From assembly GCF_002043095.1 (NCBI RefSeq), contig NZ_MVOC01000027.1:124001-188000 (forward strand): a DNA stretch of 64,000 nucleotides, read 5' to 3'. Position 1 is the stretch's first letter, and each line of letters starts with the position of its first letter. The notes under the pieces were generated by a model. That model was not told the DNA's origin. It saw only the letters and a program-made list of their open reading frames with translations, and made no database searches. Source of the stretch: Mycobacterium sp. AT1 (GTDB lineage Bacteria > Actinomycetota > Actinomycetes > Mycobacteriales > Mycobacteriaceae). A program made the position numbers and the translations under genes. Positions 1-12,615 of this stretch are shown piece by piece.

Positions 1-1052
1 AATCGGTCGACGGCCTCGGCGATGTCGCCGGGGGTCGGCTCGTCGAAGTACATGCCGCTGATGCCCTCGTGGATGGTGTCGAGGAATCCGCCGTACCGCA
101 GCGCGATCGCCGGGCGGCCCCAGATTCCCGCTTCGAGCGGTGTCAGGCCGTAGTCCTCGTAGCTCGCCGCGAGGATGGCGCGGCAGTTTCCGTACAGCCA
201 CGCCAACTCGCCGTCGGAGATGTCGGAGACCATGGTGACGTTCGGCGTCTTCATGGCGCGAAGGCGCTCGGCCTGCGGTCCGCGGCCGACGACGACGAGC
301 CGGCGGTCGGTGCCGGCGAACGCACGGACGATCGCGTCGACGTTCTTGTACGGCAGCAGCCGGGAGACGACGAGGTAGAAGGCGCCGTCGACTGAGTCGA
401 TGTTGGCCGCGTCGGCACCCAGCCAGTCCACGACCTCGGGGATCGGTTTGACGCTGTCGGCTTGCGCCATGGTGACCGGGGGGAAGACGACCTCGGCCTC
501 GACGTCGTAGGCGATGCGGATGCGCTCGCGGATCACCGCGGAGTTCGCCAGGTAGCGGTCGCTGGACAGCGCGGCACGGCGATCCCACGTGGTGAGGTAC
601 TTGGCCATGGCACGAAGACCGAGCTTCGCGACGGTGTTGCCGTGCTCGCCCAGGTAACTGTCGCCCTGGTACAGCCAACGTGCCGGCGAATGGCAGTAGA
701 TGAGCTTGCGGCCCGTGGTCTGGAATCCGTGCGCCCATCCGCTGCTGCTGGCGAGCACGACGTCGGCGTCGATCTGAACGGAGTTGGCGACGAACGGGAA
801 GAGGGGAAGCGCGGCGCGGTGGTGCTTGCGGATCGCCTTCACCCGGTTGACGGACGCCACCCGAACGTCGAGATCCCTGAATTCGGGGAACGTCGCGTCG
901 GGGTCGTAGAGCATGGTGTAGATCGGAGCGTCCGGAAACGCCCTGCTCATCGCCAGTACGGTCTTCTCAGCCCCCCCGAGCTGAGTGAGGTAGTCGTGCG
1001 CTATCGCCACTCGAGGGCGCGTTGACGTACGCGCTAAGAGGTCTCGGGGCAC
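1..1052 (-). CDS. GT4-family glycosyltransferase (3' end beyond window)
   Basis: About 350 residues are visible; the C-terminus runs off the left edge. The chosen GTG start (complement of 1050-1052) has GAGG about 9 nt upstream and an in-frame stop just before it. The N-terminus VAIAHDYLTQLGGAEK is the GT-B donor-side loop typical of WbaZ-like group 1 transferases. Further on come YCHSPARWLY, a second Rossmann half starting FYLVVSRLLPYKNVD, VVVGRGPQAERL, and the nucleotide-sugar E-x7-E region YEDYGLTPLEAGIWGRP. These features support transfer of a sugar (probably mannose or deoxymannose from a GDP-sugar, given the neighbours) to a growing glycan at the cytoplasmic face. It lies downstream of an acyltransferase, another glycosyltransferase and gmd on the same strand. 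The family call is firm; donor and acceptor are inferred from context. Confidence 0.88.
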   Translation of the reverse strand, partial: MPRDLLARTSTRPRVAIAHDYLTQLGGAEKTVLAMSRAFPDAPIYTMLYDPDATFPEFRDLDVRVASVNRVKAIRKHHRAALPLFPFVANSVQIDADVVLASSSGWAHGFQTTGRKLIYCHSPARWLYQGDSYLGEHGNTVAKLGLRAMAKYLTTWDRRAALSSDRYLANSAVIRERIRIAYDVEAEVVFPPVTMAQADSVKPIPEVVDWLGADAANIDSVDGAFYLVVSRLLPYKNVDAIVRAFAGTDRRLVVVGRGPQAERLRAMKTPNVTMVSDISDGELAWLYGNCRAILAASYEDYGLTPLEAGIWGRPAIALRYGGFLDTIHEGISGMYFDEPTPGDIAEAVDR

Positions 1053-1175
1053 CGTCAGTAATCCTCACGATGTTTGGCACTTGAACATGCGTGCTGGGCG
1101 GGACAGGGGGTTGCGCCAACCCGCCATACGGGAGGCGCCGCCGACAACTGTACACCGGCTACCCAAATCTCACCG

Positions 1176-1198
1176 GTTGCCAGAAAATGACTGGCAAC
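1176..1198. terminator. 8-bp perfect hairpin between acyltransferase and glycosyltransferase genes
   Basis: GTTGCCAG and CTGGCAAC face each other around a 7-nt loop. It lies downstream of the acyltransferase stop and about 125 nt before the next gene on the same strand. No T-tract follows, so it may be a weak terminator or an operator. The rest of 1053-1256 shows nothing recognisable beyond the GAGG ribosome site. Confidence 0.35.
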
Positions 1199-1256
1199 TC
1201 GTGACCTGATCGTCAGCAAAATGTTCGAAATGTGTCCCCTGCTGTCACTTTAGGTG

Positions 1257-1943
1257 TCAGAACAGCGGCACCTTGAACTTCCCGCTGTACCGAAGAGCGT
1301 CCGGATTTCGTTTGCCGATGACCTTGGCGGGGACGCCGCCGGCGATCCCGAGCGGGGGTATGTCGTTGACGACCACCGCATGCGCGGCAACCACCGCACC
1401 ACTGCCGATGAGGCAAGGCAGGATCATCGCCCGGCTCGCGATCCAGACGTGGTGGTCGATGACGATGGGGTCGGGTGGATTGGGTGCCGGAGGAAAGTCG
1501 GGATGGTTGATGTCGTGGCCGCCCGCGATCATGTGGGTGTCACTGGCGATGATGACGTCGTCACCGATGGCAATCCCCGCCCTGGCGTCCAGCAAGCATC
1601 GGAACCCGATCGAAACCCGGTCACCGATGACGATCAATCGGATGGACCAAACGTTGGTTCCCCTGTTGATCGCCGTGTCCTTGCCGATCGATGCTCCGAA
1701 CGCGCGGAGATAGGCCTGCCGGACGAAGTGCAGGGGAATGTAGGTGACGAAGTTGTTGAAGAACCAGGCCGAGTAGAGGTCGACGAACCTCGACCACACC
1801 GTTTCACCGGCGATGCGGAAGTTGACGATGCGCCCGTCGTCGTCGGTGATCCACTCCATCAGGCCGGGCGTCCGAACCTTGGGGTTCACCTCGCGCTTCT
1901 TGGCGATGGACTCCGGATCGGACCGCTGGGGTTCGACGAACAC
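1257..1943 (-). CDS. Hexapeptide-repeat acyltransferase (WcaF/WbbJ-like)
   Basis: A 228-residue protein. After a 75-residue N-terminal part it carries left-handed beta-helix hexapeptide turns (IGKDTAINRG, IVIGDRVSIG, IAIGDDVIIAS, IVIDHHVWIA, AVVAAHAVVV) and the catalytic-type histidine segment HMIAGGHDINH. The tail GGVPAKVIGKR is the usual end of the O-acetyltransferase helix. Such enzymes put acetyl groups from acetyl-CoA on sugars of exopolysaccharides or glycolipids. It follows a glycosyltransferase gene with a 63-nt gap on the same strand, so an acylated deoxysugar glycan is likely. Fold and family are clear; the acceptor is unknown. Confidence 0.85.
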   Translation of the reverse strand: MFVEPQRSDPESIAKKREVNPKVRTPGLMEWITDDDGRIVNFRIAGETVWSRFVDLYSAWFFNNFVTYIPLHFVRQAYLRAFGASIGKDTAINRGTNVWSIRLIVIGDRVSIGFRCLLDARAGIAIGDDVIIASDTHMIAGGHDINHPDFPPAPNPPDPIVIDHHVWIASRAMILPCLIGSGAVVAAHAVVVNDIPPLGIAGGVPAKVIGKRNPDALRYSGKFKVPLF

Positions 1944-2006
1944 TGTGCTTGCTCCCGTCTTCGTTCGCTGCCCCGGTAACGTCCGGGAGCAGTCAGCCGG
2001 TCATTC

Positions 2007-3122
2007 TTAACTCTCGAGCAACTCCGACCACACGGTGGTGAACGCCTTGGCGATCTCCGGGGCCGACCGCGCCTTCCGCTGGATGAGCACCTGTTCACCC
2101 AGGATCGCCAGCTTGGCATCGTCGTCGACGAGGGCCGTCACCGCGTCCGCGAACGCCGAAGCAACCTCGTCCGGCGCGTGAGACAGCCCGCGCAACACCA
2201 CGACGCCTTCGTCCTCCCCCAAATCGCCGAGCGCTCCATGGTCGGTACAGATCACCGGTGTCCCGTACGCGACGGCATGGGCCATCACCGCCGAGGAGGG
2301 GTACCCCATCCCGTACGGCGAGCGCTTGCCATACGGCATGACGATGGCGCGGACCGACTCGAAGAACGCGTCCTCGGCCTCACCTTCGATGCCTCCGACG
2401 ACGTCGATCCCCTCGATTCGCGGCAGGTCCTCGGTCCCGCGGCCGGCGACACGGATGGCGATCTCCGGTGGTAGCAGCTTCCTGAGGGCGCCAATCTGCT
2501 CGAATCCCTTGCCGCGGTAGACCAAACCGAAGAGCCCAATCGCGAGTGGTCGCTGCTCCGGGGGGCGGATGTCGGGCCGGTCGGCGACCTGATGCGGGAC
2601 CCGAACCACTCGAGCCTGCGGATAGGCCGGCCTGATGGACTTCGCGCCGCTTTCGGTGAGCACGAACAGCGTGGTCGCCCGAAGCCACTTTCGCTGCACG
2701 GCGTAGGACACCCTGCGGAACGGGAAGTGAACGGCATGGTTGACCAGCCAGTGCTGGGCCATGAACCGCGTCCGAGCCGGCCACCAGATCGGATGCGGCG
2801 GGTCGTGAATGGTGGCCGTCACCGGAACGTGATCGGGCAGTTTCGCCGTCGCCCAGAACGGGACGACGGCCCCCCCACTCAGTTCGGCATGCACCAGCAC
2901 TCGCCCACCCGGCGCCTCAGCCACCAACTTGCGGATCGCGGCGCCATGCCTCCGCAGATCCGACACGCTGTCGTCGCCGGGGCCGCCGTGGCGGTACTCG
3001 ACGACCTCGGCGAAGTGCGACCGAACGGCGTCGACGAACGCCTCCGCGAAGTCTCCGACGCCGCCGATGCCAACCCTCGGCGCGATGTAGATCAGCCGAG
3101 TCTGAGAAAGGTCCGTGCTCAC
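2007..3122 (-). CDS. Glycosyltransferase, GT-B fold
   Basis: A 371-residue protein. The start is the GTG at 3122, whose GTGA overlaps the TGA stop of the upstream epimerase gene by 4 nt. A longer in-frame extension runs through that gene and was discarded. The N-terminus LIYIAPRVGIGGVGDFAE resembles the acceptor-side loop of group 1 transferases. The C-terminal half has LAIGLFGLVYRGKGFEQ, IRVAGRG and the segment MPYGKRSPYGMGYPSSAVMAHAVAYGTPVICTD, where the nucleotide-sugar site is expected. The coupling to two GDP-deoxymannose genes suggests a GDP-6-deoxysugar donor, but this is inference. Confidence 0.82.
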   Translation of the reverse strand: MSTDLSQTRLIYIAPRVGIGGVGDFAEAFVDAVRSHFAEVVEYRHGGPGDDSVSDLRRHGAAIRKLVAEAPGGRVLVHAELSGGAVVPFWATAKLPDHVPVTATIHDPPHPIWWPARTRFMAQHWLVNHAVHFPFRRVSYAVQRKWLRATTLFVLTESGAKSIRPAYPQARVVRVPHQVADRPDIRPPEQRPLAIGLFGLVYRGKGFEQIGALRKLLPPEIAIRVAGRGTEDLPRIEGIDVVGGIEGEAEDAFFESVRAIVMPYGKRSPYGMGYPSSAVMAHAVAYGTPVICTDHGALGDLGEDEGVVVLRGLSHAPDEVASAFADAVTALVDDDAKLAILGEQVLIQRKARSAPEIAKAFTTVWSELLES

Positions 3123-4081
3123 GAAGGCTGCTCCCGTCCCAAGTCGGACTCGACCATGGCTGCCACTATTTGGTCGAATGACTTCGTCGTGCGCCAGCCC
3201 AGCACGGTGGCGGCCTTGGTCGCATCTCCGACCATGACGTCGATGTCCGCCGGCCGGATCAGATCGGCGTCCACGTCCACCTTCGCCTCCCAATCCGTGA
3301 TGCCCACGGAGGCGAACGCGGCGGCTGCGAAGTCGGCGATGGAATGGTCGACACCGGTCGCGACGACGAAGTCGTCACCCGTTTCGTGCGTGGCCATGCG
3401 GAACATCGCGTCGACGTAGTCCGGCGCCCAGCCCCAGTCCCGCCGCACCGCGATGTTGCCCAAACGGACCGAGCTCTGCTCACCCCTGGAAATCGCCGCC
3501 ACGGCGGCGGTTATCTTTCGTGTCACGAAAGACGTTGGCCGTCGGGGTGATTCGTGATTGAAGAGGATGGCGTTGGACGCTTGCAATCCCCTGTCGCGGT
3601 ACACGTGGCACATCATGTGGCCCATCGCCTTGGACACCCCGTACGGGGACGTCGGCCGCACGGCCGTGTCCTCGGTCTGACGCGAGCCCGCCGAACCGGC
3701 AAAGATCTCCGCACTCGAGGCGTTCACCACGGCGATGCTGCGGCCCGTGGCGTCCTGCACCTTGAGGCAGGCGTCCAGCAGTGCAGTCGTGGAGACGGCG
3801 TTCACGTCGGCCGTGTACACCGGCCGCTCCCACGACAGCGCCACCGACGAGACTCCGGCGAGGTGGAAGACGTAGTCGGGCGAGACTTTGGTGACCAGGT
3901 CGAGCACGGCGTCACCGTCGGTGAGGTTGGCGGCGTGCGCCGTGACCTCGGGTATCGCAACCGACTGCGGCCCCTCGTTGGGCCCGACGACACCGTGAAC
4001 GGCCACCCCGGCGTCGCTCAGCAGCCGCGACAGGTAGTAACCATCTTGGCCGGTGACACCGGTGACCAGTGCGACCTTCAT
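3119..4081 (-). CDS. NAD(P)-dependent GDP-sugar epimerase/reductase, GMD/RMD-like
   Basis: An extended SDR of 320 residues from the ATG at 4081. An upstream GTG at 4132 would add 17 residues overlapping gmd and is less likely. It has the Rossmann loop VTGVTGQDGYYL, FHLAGVSSV, the catalytic serine/glutamate region NASSAEIF, SPYGVSKAMGH with the Y-x3-K pair, and the substrate-loop motif FNHESPRR shared with GDP-mannose dehydratase next door. Being a second, divergent member beside gmd, it most likely reduces or epimerises GDP-4-keto-6-deoxymannose (RMD or fucose-synthase-like role). It is translationally coupled to the following glycosyltransferase. Subfamily is uncertain. Confidence 0.8.
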   Translation of the reverse strand: MKVALVTGVTGQDGYYLSRLLSDAGVAVHGVVGPNEGPQSVAIPEVTAHAANLTDGDAVLDLVTKVSPDYVFHLAGVSSVALSWERPVYTADVNAVSTTALLDACLKVQDATGRSIAVVNASSAEIFAGSAGSRQTEDTAVRPTSPYGVSKAMGHMMCHVYRDRGLQASNAILFNHESPRRPTSFVTRKITAAVAAISRGEQSSVRLGNIAVRRDWGWAPDYVDAMFRMATHETGDDFVVATGVDHSIADFAAAAFASVGITDWEAKVDVDADLIRPADIDVMVGDATKAATVLGWRTTKSFDQIVAAMVESDLGREQPS

Positions 4082-4106
4082 GGGCTGGCGGTCCGACTGC
4101 AACGCA

Positions 4107-5132
4107 TCACGGCGCGGCGTGGCCTGCGTCACGCGACTGCAGGGCGAGGTCGTTGTGCACCATCATCTCGACGAGGTCTTTGAACGACACCTTGGGTTCC
4201 CACCCAAAGGCGTTGCGCGCCTTCGTCGCGTCGCCAATCAACTGGTCGACCTCGGCCGGCCGCAACAGCGCTGTGTCGGTCTGCACGTACGGCTTCCAAT
4301 CGTCGATCCCGACCGTCGCGAAGGCGACGTCGAGAAGCTCGGAGATCGAATGCGTCTCACCGGTGGCGATCACGTAGTCGTCGGCGACGTCCTGCTGGAG
4401 CATCAGGTACATGGCTTCGACGTAGTCGCCTGCGAAACCCCAGTCACGCTCGGCGTCGATATTGCCGAGGGTGAGAGTGTCCTGCAGGCCCAGCGATATC
4501 CTGGCCACCGCCCGGGACACCTTGCGAGTGACGAATTCGACGCCGCGGCGCGGTGATTCGTGGTTGAAGAGAATCCCGGAGCTGGCGTGCATGTCGTAGG
4601 ACTCGCGGTAGTTGATCGTCAGGTAGTGCCCGTACACCTTGGCCACGCCGTACGGCGACCGCGGCCACAACAGCGTCGACTCGGTCTGCGGAACGTGCTG
4701 CACCTTGCCGAACATCTCTGAACTCGACGCCTGATAGAACCGGACGCGCTTGCCTGACACTTCCTGATACAGCCGCACCGATTCCAGCATGCTCAGCACG
4801 CCGCCTGCCGTGACGTCGGTAGTCAGGCGCGCGTTTTGCCACGAGTAGGCGACGAACGACACCGCACCAAGGTTGTAGACCTCGTCGGGCTGCGCGATGG
4901 TCATCGCCCGCATCAGGCTGGACATGTCCAGCAGGTCACCGGCGATGACGTGGACGCTCGGGAGGACTTCCTCCAGCATTGCCGCCTTGGGGTTGTTCTG
5001 TCCCCGCAGCAACCCGTAGACCTCGTACCCCTTGGACAGCAGCAACTCCGACAGGTAGATGCCGTCCTGTCCGGTGATGCCGGTGATCAGCGCCCTCTTC
5101 GGGGCGCCGGATTCACCCGAGACCGATGCCAT
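4107..5132 (-). CDS. gmd: GDP-mannose 4,6-dehydratase
   Basis: A 341-residue extended SDR. The ATG at 5132 is chosen because GGAGGT lies 7 nt upstream; the frame is open for 26 more codons without a better site. Visible motifs are [37 protein letters not shown], the active-site [20 protein letters not shown] and [17 protein letters not shown], all characteristic of GMD. The enzyme turns GDP-mannose into GDP-4-keto-6-deoxymannose, precursor of GDP-rhamnose, GDP-fucose and related donors. It heads a minus-strand glycan gene set and is divergent from accD5, with 192 nt between. Confidence 0.93.
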   Translation of the reverse strand: MASVSGESGAPKRALITGITGQDGIYLSELLLSKGYEVYGLLRGQNNPKAAMLEEVLPSVHVIAGDLLDMSSLMRAMTIAQPDEVYNLGAVSFVAYSWQNARLTTDVTAGGVLSMLESVRLYQEVSGKRVRFYQASSSEMFGKVQHVPQTESTLLWPRSPYGVAKVYGHYLTINYRESYDMHASSGILFNHESPRRGVEFVTRKVSRAVARISLGLQDTLTLGNIDAERDWGFAGDYVEAMYLMLQQDVADDYVIATGETHSISELLDVAFATVGIDDWKPYVQTDTALLRPAEVDQLIGDATKARNAFGWEPKVSFKDLVEMMVHNDLALQSRDAGHAAP

Positions 5133-5273
5133 TCGTGCTACCTCCGTCGTGACTTCGAACAACCGCGTCAGAAACGCCTGGTCGAGATTAGCTGCGATGA
5201 ATGGTTGCATGCTCGACGGGATCTGTCCGTGGCGGGCGAGTGGCGGGGCGCACTCCGCGCCCGGTGCGGCGTG

Positions 5274-5290
5274 TTTAAGGGCTGCTTAAG
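5274..5290. promoter_or_regulatory. TTAAG-N5-CTTAA inverted repeat upstream of accD5
   Basis: TTAAG at 5275-5279 and CTTAA at 5285-5289 are inverted around 5 nt, about 20-35 nt before the accD5 -10 box. Similar CTTAA/TTAAG words recur in front of accA3, which makes this a candidate shared operator. No binding protein can be named from sequence. Confidence 0.45.
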
Positions 5291-5310
5291 AGTTGCGGCG
5301 CTTCTATCGC

Positions 5311-5316
5311 TACGAT
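5311..5316 (+). promoter_or_regulatory. -10 box TACGAT of accD5
   Basis: A TANNNT hexamer lies 8 nt before the accD5 ATG and there is no clear Shine-Dalgarno sequence, so the transcript probably starts at or within 2-3 nt of the ATG (leaderless or nearly so). Confidence 0.55.
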
Positions 5317-5324
5317 CGACCACC

Positions 5325-6962
<1,638 letters not shown>

Positions 6963-6994
6963 TCCGCGCTCCTTCCCCGACGAACGGACCACTC

Positions 6995-7276
6995 ATGTCA
7001 CAAGACGTCGACATCACCGAGGTCTCCGATCCCGACGACCTGACCATCGACGCCCCCGTCGTGACGTCGGTGCCCGAGATCAAGATTCTCAAGGGCAATC
7101 CCACCGACTCGGATCTGGCCGCACTGGTGACGGTGTTGGCAGGCAGCGGCGGCGGTTCCGCGGAGCCGGGCCCTCAGGAATTGAACCGGTGGGGCCTTCC
7201 GGTGGACCAGCTGCGCTACTCGCTGATCAGCTGGCAGCGGATCACGCAGGTGGAACGCGCCCACCTGCGTCGCTAG
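6995..7276 (+). CDS. accE5: Acyl-CoA carboxylase epsilon subunit
   Basis: A 93-residue protein. The disordered acidic N-terminus ([14 protein letters not shown]) leads into [22 protein letters not shown], the conserved part of mycobacterial epsilon subunits. The C-terminal half includes [12 protein letters not shown] and WQRITQ. It stabilises the AccA3-AccD5 complex. The gene sits 32 nt after accD5 and its TAG stop overlaps the GTG of maf by one base (TAGTG), so the three genes are probably co-translated. Length and position fit AccE5; sequence divergence is normal for this family. Confidence 0.9.
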   Translation: MSQDVDITEVSDPDDLTIDAPVVTSVPEIKILKGNPTDSDLAALVTVLAGSGGGSAEPGPQELNRWGLPVDQLRYSLISWQRITQVERAHLRR

Positions 7277-7920
7277 TGACACGCGTCGTTCTCGGGTCGG
7301 CATCGCCTGGCCGGCGCAAGGTGTTGCGCAGCGCGGGTGTCGACCCGCTCATCGTGGTGTCGGGGGTCGACGAGGACGCGGTGGTCGCCGCCCTTCCCGC
7401 CGATGCGGGTCCCGGTGAGGTGACGACCGCGCTGGCCACCGCCAAGGCCGAGGCCGTCGCGCACGCGGTGGACGCCGAGGTAGCCGCGGATTGCGTTGTC
7501 ATCGGCTGTGATTCGATGCTGTTCCGCGACGGGCGACTGTGGGGCAAGCCGGCCACCGAGGATGCGGTGCTCGACGCGTGGCGGGCGATGGCGGGTCGGT
7601 CGGGTGAACTGTTCACCGGACACTGCGTGCTTCGCATGCGCGCCAACCGGATCGTGGACACGGCGGCAGCGCATGCCGTCACCACCGTCCGCTTCGGTCA
7701 CCCGTCGGCCTCCGACGTCCTGGCATACGCGCGCAGCGGTGAACCCACGGCCGTCGCGGGCGGCTTCACCCTCGACGGCCTCGGCGGGTGGTTCGTCGAC
7801 GGCGTCGACGGCGATCCGTCCGCGGTGATCGGCATCGGCCTCCCGCTCACGAGGAGCTTGTTCGAGCGCGTCGGCCTGTCTCTCGCCGACCTCTGGGCCG
7901 CCAATCCCGTCGCCGACTGA
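7276..7920 (+). CDS. maf: Maf-family nucleotide pyrophosphatase
   Basis: A 214-residue protein starting at the GTG that overlaps the accE5 stop; the frame extends upstream but only through accE5. The N-terminal [17 protein letters not shown] is the Maf signature (SxSPRR type). VIGCDSMLF carries the conserved acidic residue, followed by WGKPATEDA and the C-terminal [17 protein letters not shown]. Maf proteins hydrolyse non-canonical or modified nucleoside triphosphates to monophosphates and can restrain septation. The position between accE5 and sseA is conserved in mycobacteria. Confidence 0.92.
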   Translation: MTRVVLGSASPGRRKVLRSAGVDPLIVVSGVDEDAVVAALPADAGPGEVTTALATAKAEAVAHAVDAEVAADCVVIGCDSMLFRDGRLWGKPATEDAVLDAWRAMAGRSGELFTGHCVLRMRANRIVDTAAAHAVTTVRFGHPSASDVLAYARSGEPTAVAGGFTLDGLGGWFVDGVDGDPSAVIGIGLPLTRSLFERVGLSLADLWAANPVAD

Positions 7921-7969
7921 GCGACCGGCCGACGGCACTGGGAGGTCTGAACCGCCCCCGGCGAACAAG

Positions 7970-7975
7970 TAGGCT
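7970..7975 (+). promoter_or_regulatory. -10 box TAGGCT of sseA (leaderless)
   Basis: TANNNT hexamer ending exactly 6 nt before the sseA GTG with no Shine-Dalgarno sequence between, as expected of a leaderless mRNA. Confidence 0.55.
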
Positions 7976-7981
7976 GCAGGG

Positions 7982-8874
<893 letters not shown>

Positions 8875-8878
<4 letters not shown>

Positions 8879-9294
8879 GCGTGATGCCGGCCGCGCTGGC
8901 CGAGGTGGTGTCGGACTTCGCCGACATGCAGGGCCAGGACAAGCTTCAGCTCCTGCTGGAGTTCGCGAACGAACTGCCGCCGATCCCTGCCGACCTCGAA
9001 GAGGCCGCCATGGAACCGGTGCCGGAGTGCCAGTCGCCGCTGTTCCTGCACGTCGACGCCACCGACCGCGCACGCGTCCGCCTGTACTTCAGTGCGCCGC
9101 CGGAGGCACCGACGACGCGTGGATTCGCGGCGATCCTGTCGGCTGGCCTCGACGAGCTCTCGGCCGACGAGATCCTCGCCGTGCCGGACGACTTCTACGC
9201 CGACCTGGGGCTGGCGAAGCTGATCAGCCCGCTGCGACTCAGGGGAATGTCGGCGATGTTGACCCGCATCAAGCGCCGGCTCGGCACGTCGTAG
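8875..9294 (+). CDS. SufE-like sulfur-acceptor protein
   Basis: A 139-residue protein whose ATG overlaps the sseA stop (ATGA). The sequence [32 protein letters not shown], then VPECQSPLF with the sulfur-accepting cysteine, a short beta region ([21 protein letters not shown]) and [23 protein letters not shown], is the full SufE fold. SufE takes persulfide from cysteine desulfurases; here coupling to a rhodanese suggests it takes sulfur from SseA. It corresponds to Rv3284 in the conserved mycobacterial order. Confidence 0.88.
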
Positions 9295-9326
9295 ATTGTC
9301 AATCCCCCACTGACTAAACGGCGACG

Positions 9327-9419
9327 ATGTTTGCTGCGGTGGCTCCACGACGCGAGTCCCGCACCAAGACGGGACGACCGTCCTGCGGCGCCGATGCGCC
9401 ACCACGGCACCGGCCGTGA
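9327..9419 (+). CDS. Possible 30-residue leaderless small protein
   Basis: The ATG at 9327 follows TGACTAAACG with 6 nt between, the same arrangement as TGACTAAACT before the next real gene. The frame encodes a basic 30-residue peptide (starting MFAAVAPRRES) and ends before that gene. I do not recognise it. It could be a genuine small leaderless ORF or chance; the duplicated box is the only support. Confidence 0.25.
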   Translation: MFAAVAPRRESRTKTGRPSCGADAPPRHRP

Positions 9420-9480
9420 CCCCCTCGAAGGCGTGTCGGATTTCCGTCGGCAAAGACCTTGAGCGTGCGGGCGGCGTGAC

Positions 9481-9486
9481 TAAACT
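9481..9486 (+). promoter_or_regulatory. -10 box TAAACT of the 2OG-oxygenase-like gene
   Basis: TANNNT hexamer 7 nt before the ATG at 9494, inside the word TGACTAAAC that also occurs at 9311-9319 and 19785-19793. Predicts a leaderless start. Confidence 0.5.
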
Positions 9487-9493
9487 TTGGCGG

Positions 9494-10273
9494 ATGGCCG
9501 AGATGCGTGAGCAGCGCAGAAGCAGCGTGATAGCGGCCAATCTCGCACGCCACGACGGGCACACCCGTGCCGACCTCGAGCGGACGGGGCTGGTTCGTCT
9601 CTCCGGGGTCGTACCGCCGGAGTGGCTTGCAGCGGCCCGCGCCGACGTCGACGGTTTCCTCTCTCGGCACGGTTCCGGCGAACACAGCCTCGTCGACGCC
9701 GACCAGTGGGACTGCCCCACCATCGCGGAGTTGGCCGTCGACGAACGCGTCGAATCGTTCTTGCACTCCCTGACGCCACCGTCGGTCTCCGCCGCGCCCG
9801 GGTTCGCCGGCTACCGGCAGCGCGTCCTACGCATCCTCGACGGCTCGGCGGTGGATTCGCCGCCCTTCGACTGGCACTACGACGCGAACGCGGTGACGAT
9901 GCTCGTGCCGGTCGTCGTTCCCGACGGCACGGGCGATCTGGCGTTGTTCCCCGACCATCGCCCGCATCGGCGCTCGGCAACGGTCGGCGCGGCCGAGCGC
10001 TTGCTGGTGCACAACGGCTTCTACGGCCGCCGGCTGCGGCGTCGCTTCGACGCCGACCCGTCGGCGTTCACGGTCCACCTCACTCCCGGTGACGTCTACG
10101 TCTTCAGGGGCTACCGCTCGCTGCACGCCACGCTGCCGTGGCCAACGGACACGCTGAGGGTGACCCTGCTCCTGCAGTACGGCCACCCCTACGGGGCGGA
10201 AAGCTCGGCGCTGCAGGCGGTACGAAACCGCCGGAACGCGATGCGCAAGCGGCGAACCGGCTATCGGCTTTGA
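9494..10273 (+). CDS. Fe(II)/2-oxoglutarate dioxygenase-like protein of unknown substrate
   Basis: 259 residues from the ATG at 9494, chosen because a -10 box ends 7 nt before it. The second half looks like a double-stranded beta-helix: FDWHYDANAVTMLVPV supplies an H-x-D pair (H128, D130), YRSLHATLPW a distal histidine (H211), and DTLRVTLLLQYG an arginine 11 residues later (R222). This is the facial triad and 2-oxoglutarate arginine spacing of non-haem iron dioxygenases. The C-terminus is very basic (RNRRNAMRKRRTGYRL). It lies alone between the sseA-sufE pair and accA3. Fold assignment is by eye and the substrate is unknown. Confidence 0.6.
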   Translation: MAEMREQRRSSVIAANLARHDGHTRADLERTGLVRLSGVVPPEWLAAARADVDGFLSRHGSGEHSLVDADQWDCPTIAELAVDERVESFLHSLTPPSVSAAPGFAGYRQRVLRILDGSAVDSPPFDWHYDANAVTMLVPVVVPDGTGDLALFPDHRPHRRSATVGAAERLLVHNGFYGRRLRRRFDADPSAFTVHLTPGDVYVFRGYRSLHATLPWPTDTLRVTLLLQYGHPYGAESSALQAVRNRRNAMRKRRTGYRL

Positions 10274-10340
10274 CACCTAGCTGGAAGAACGTACCTACTG
10301 ACCAGTAAGGGACCGGCGCGCCGACGACCCTAGCGCGCCG

Positions 10341-12203
<1,863 letters not shown>

Positions 12204-12211
12204 GAACCCGC

Positions 12212-12268
12212 CGAGTGGCCACTTGCTGCACGCTCCTTCGCGATCTGCGCGCAGTAGGTGGCCACTCG
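12212..12268. terminator. 11-bp perfect inverted repeat downstream of accA3
   Basis: CGAGTGGCCAC (12212-12222) pairs with GTGGCCACTCG (12258-12268) around a 35-nt loop that can itself fold. It begins 9 nt after the accA3 stop and ends just before the next small gene. It is one of several long 3' intergenic palindromes in this window. Confidence 0.5.
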
Positions 12269-12282
12269 ACCGGTTGACCATC

Positions 12283-12615
12283 ATGGAACCCGTCGAAATC
12301 AACAACGGCACGTGGTACCTGCGCGGGCTGCGCTACGACGACCGCGTCGACGACCGCCCCGAGCTCGCCGACCTTGGCGAGACCGACCTCGACTACGTGC
12401 ACGACGCCGCCGACGGCTGGGCCGACGACAGCATGTACACCTGGGCGGTGTGCGAACCGTCGACCGGTGAGCTGCTCGCCGAGATCACCCTCAATCCGAA
12501 GACCGGGTTCATGCAGAGCAGGGCGCGCCCAGGCCACGAGGACGCGGCGGCGATGTCCGAGGACACCGTTCGGCGCTACGCCTCGGAGGTGCTCAACATC
12601 CGGGTGCACACGTGA
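12283..12615 (+). CDS. Hypothetical protein, possibly GNAT-like
   Basis: A 110-residue acidic protein. I do not recognise a family with confidence. The middle ([22 protein letters not shown]) has the strand pattern of the substrate face of RimJ/RimL-type acetyltransferases, but the acetyl-CoA loop is absent and the protein is about half the usual length. The last codons overlap the GTG start of mdh (GTGA), so the two are translationally coupled. Confidence 0.6.
   Translation: MEPVEINNGTWYLRGLRYDDRVDDRPELADLGETDLDYVHDAADGWADDSMYTWAVCEPSTGELLAEITLNPKTGFMQSRARPGHEDAAAMSEDTVRRYASEVLNIRVHT

Noticed and set aside
3123..3293. N-terminal extension of the second glycosyltransferase
   Set aside because: It runs through the epimerase gene; the GTGA overlap at 3119-3122 is the normal coupled start.
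4836..5324. Long in-frame extension upstream of accD5
   Set aside because: It overlaps gmd on the other strand; the product only matches AccD5 from the ATG at 5325.
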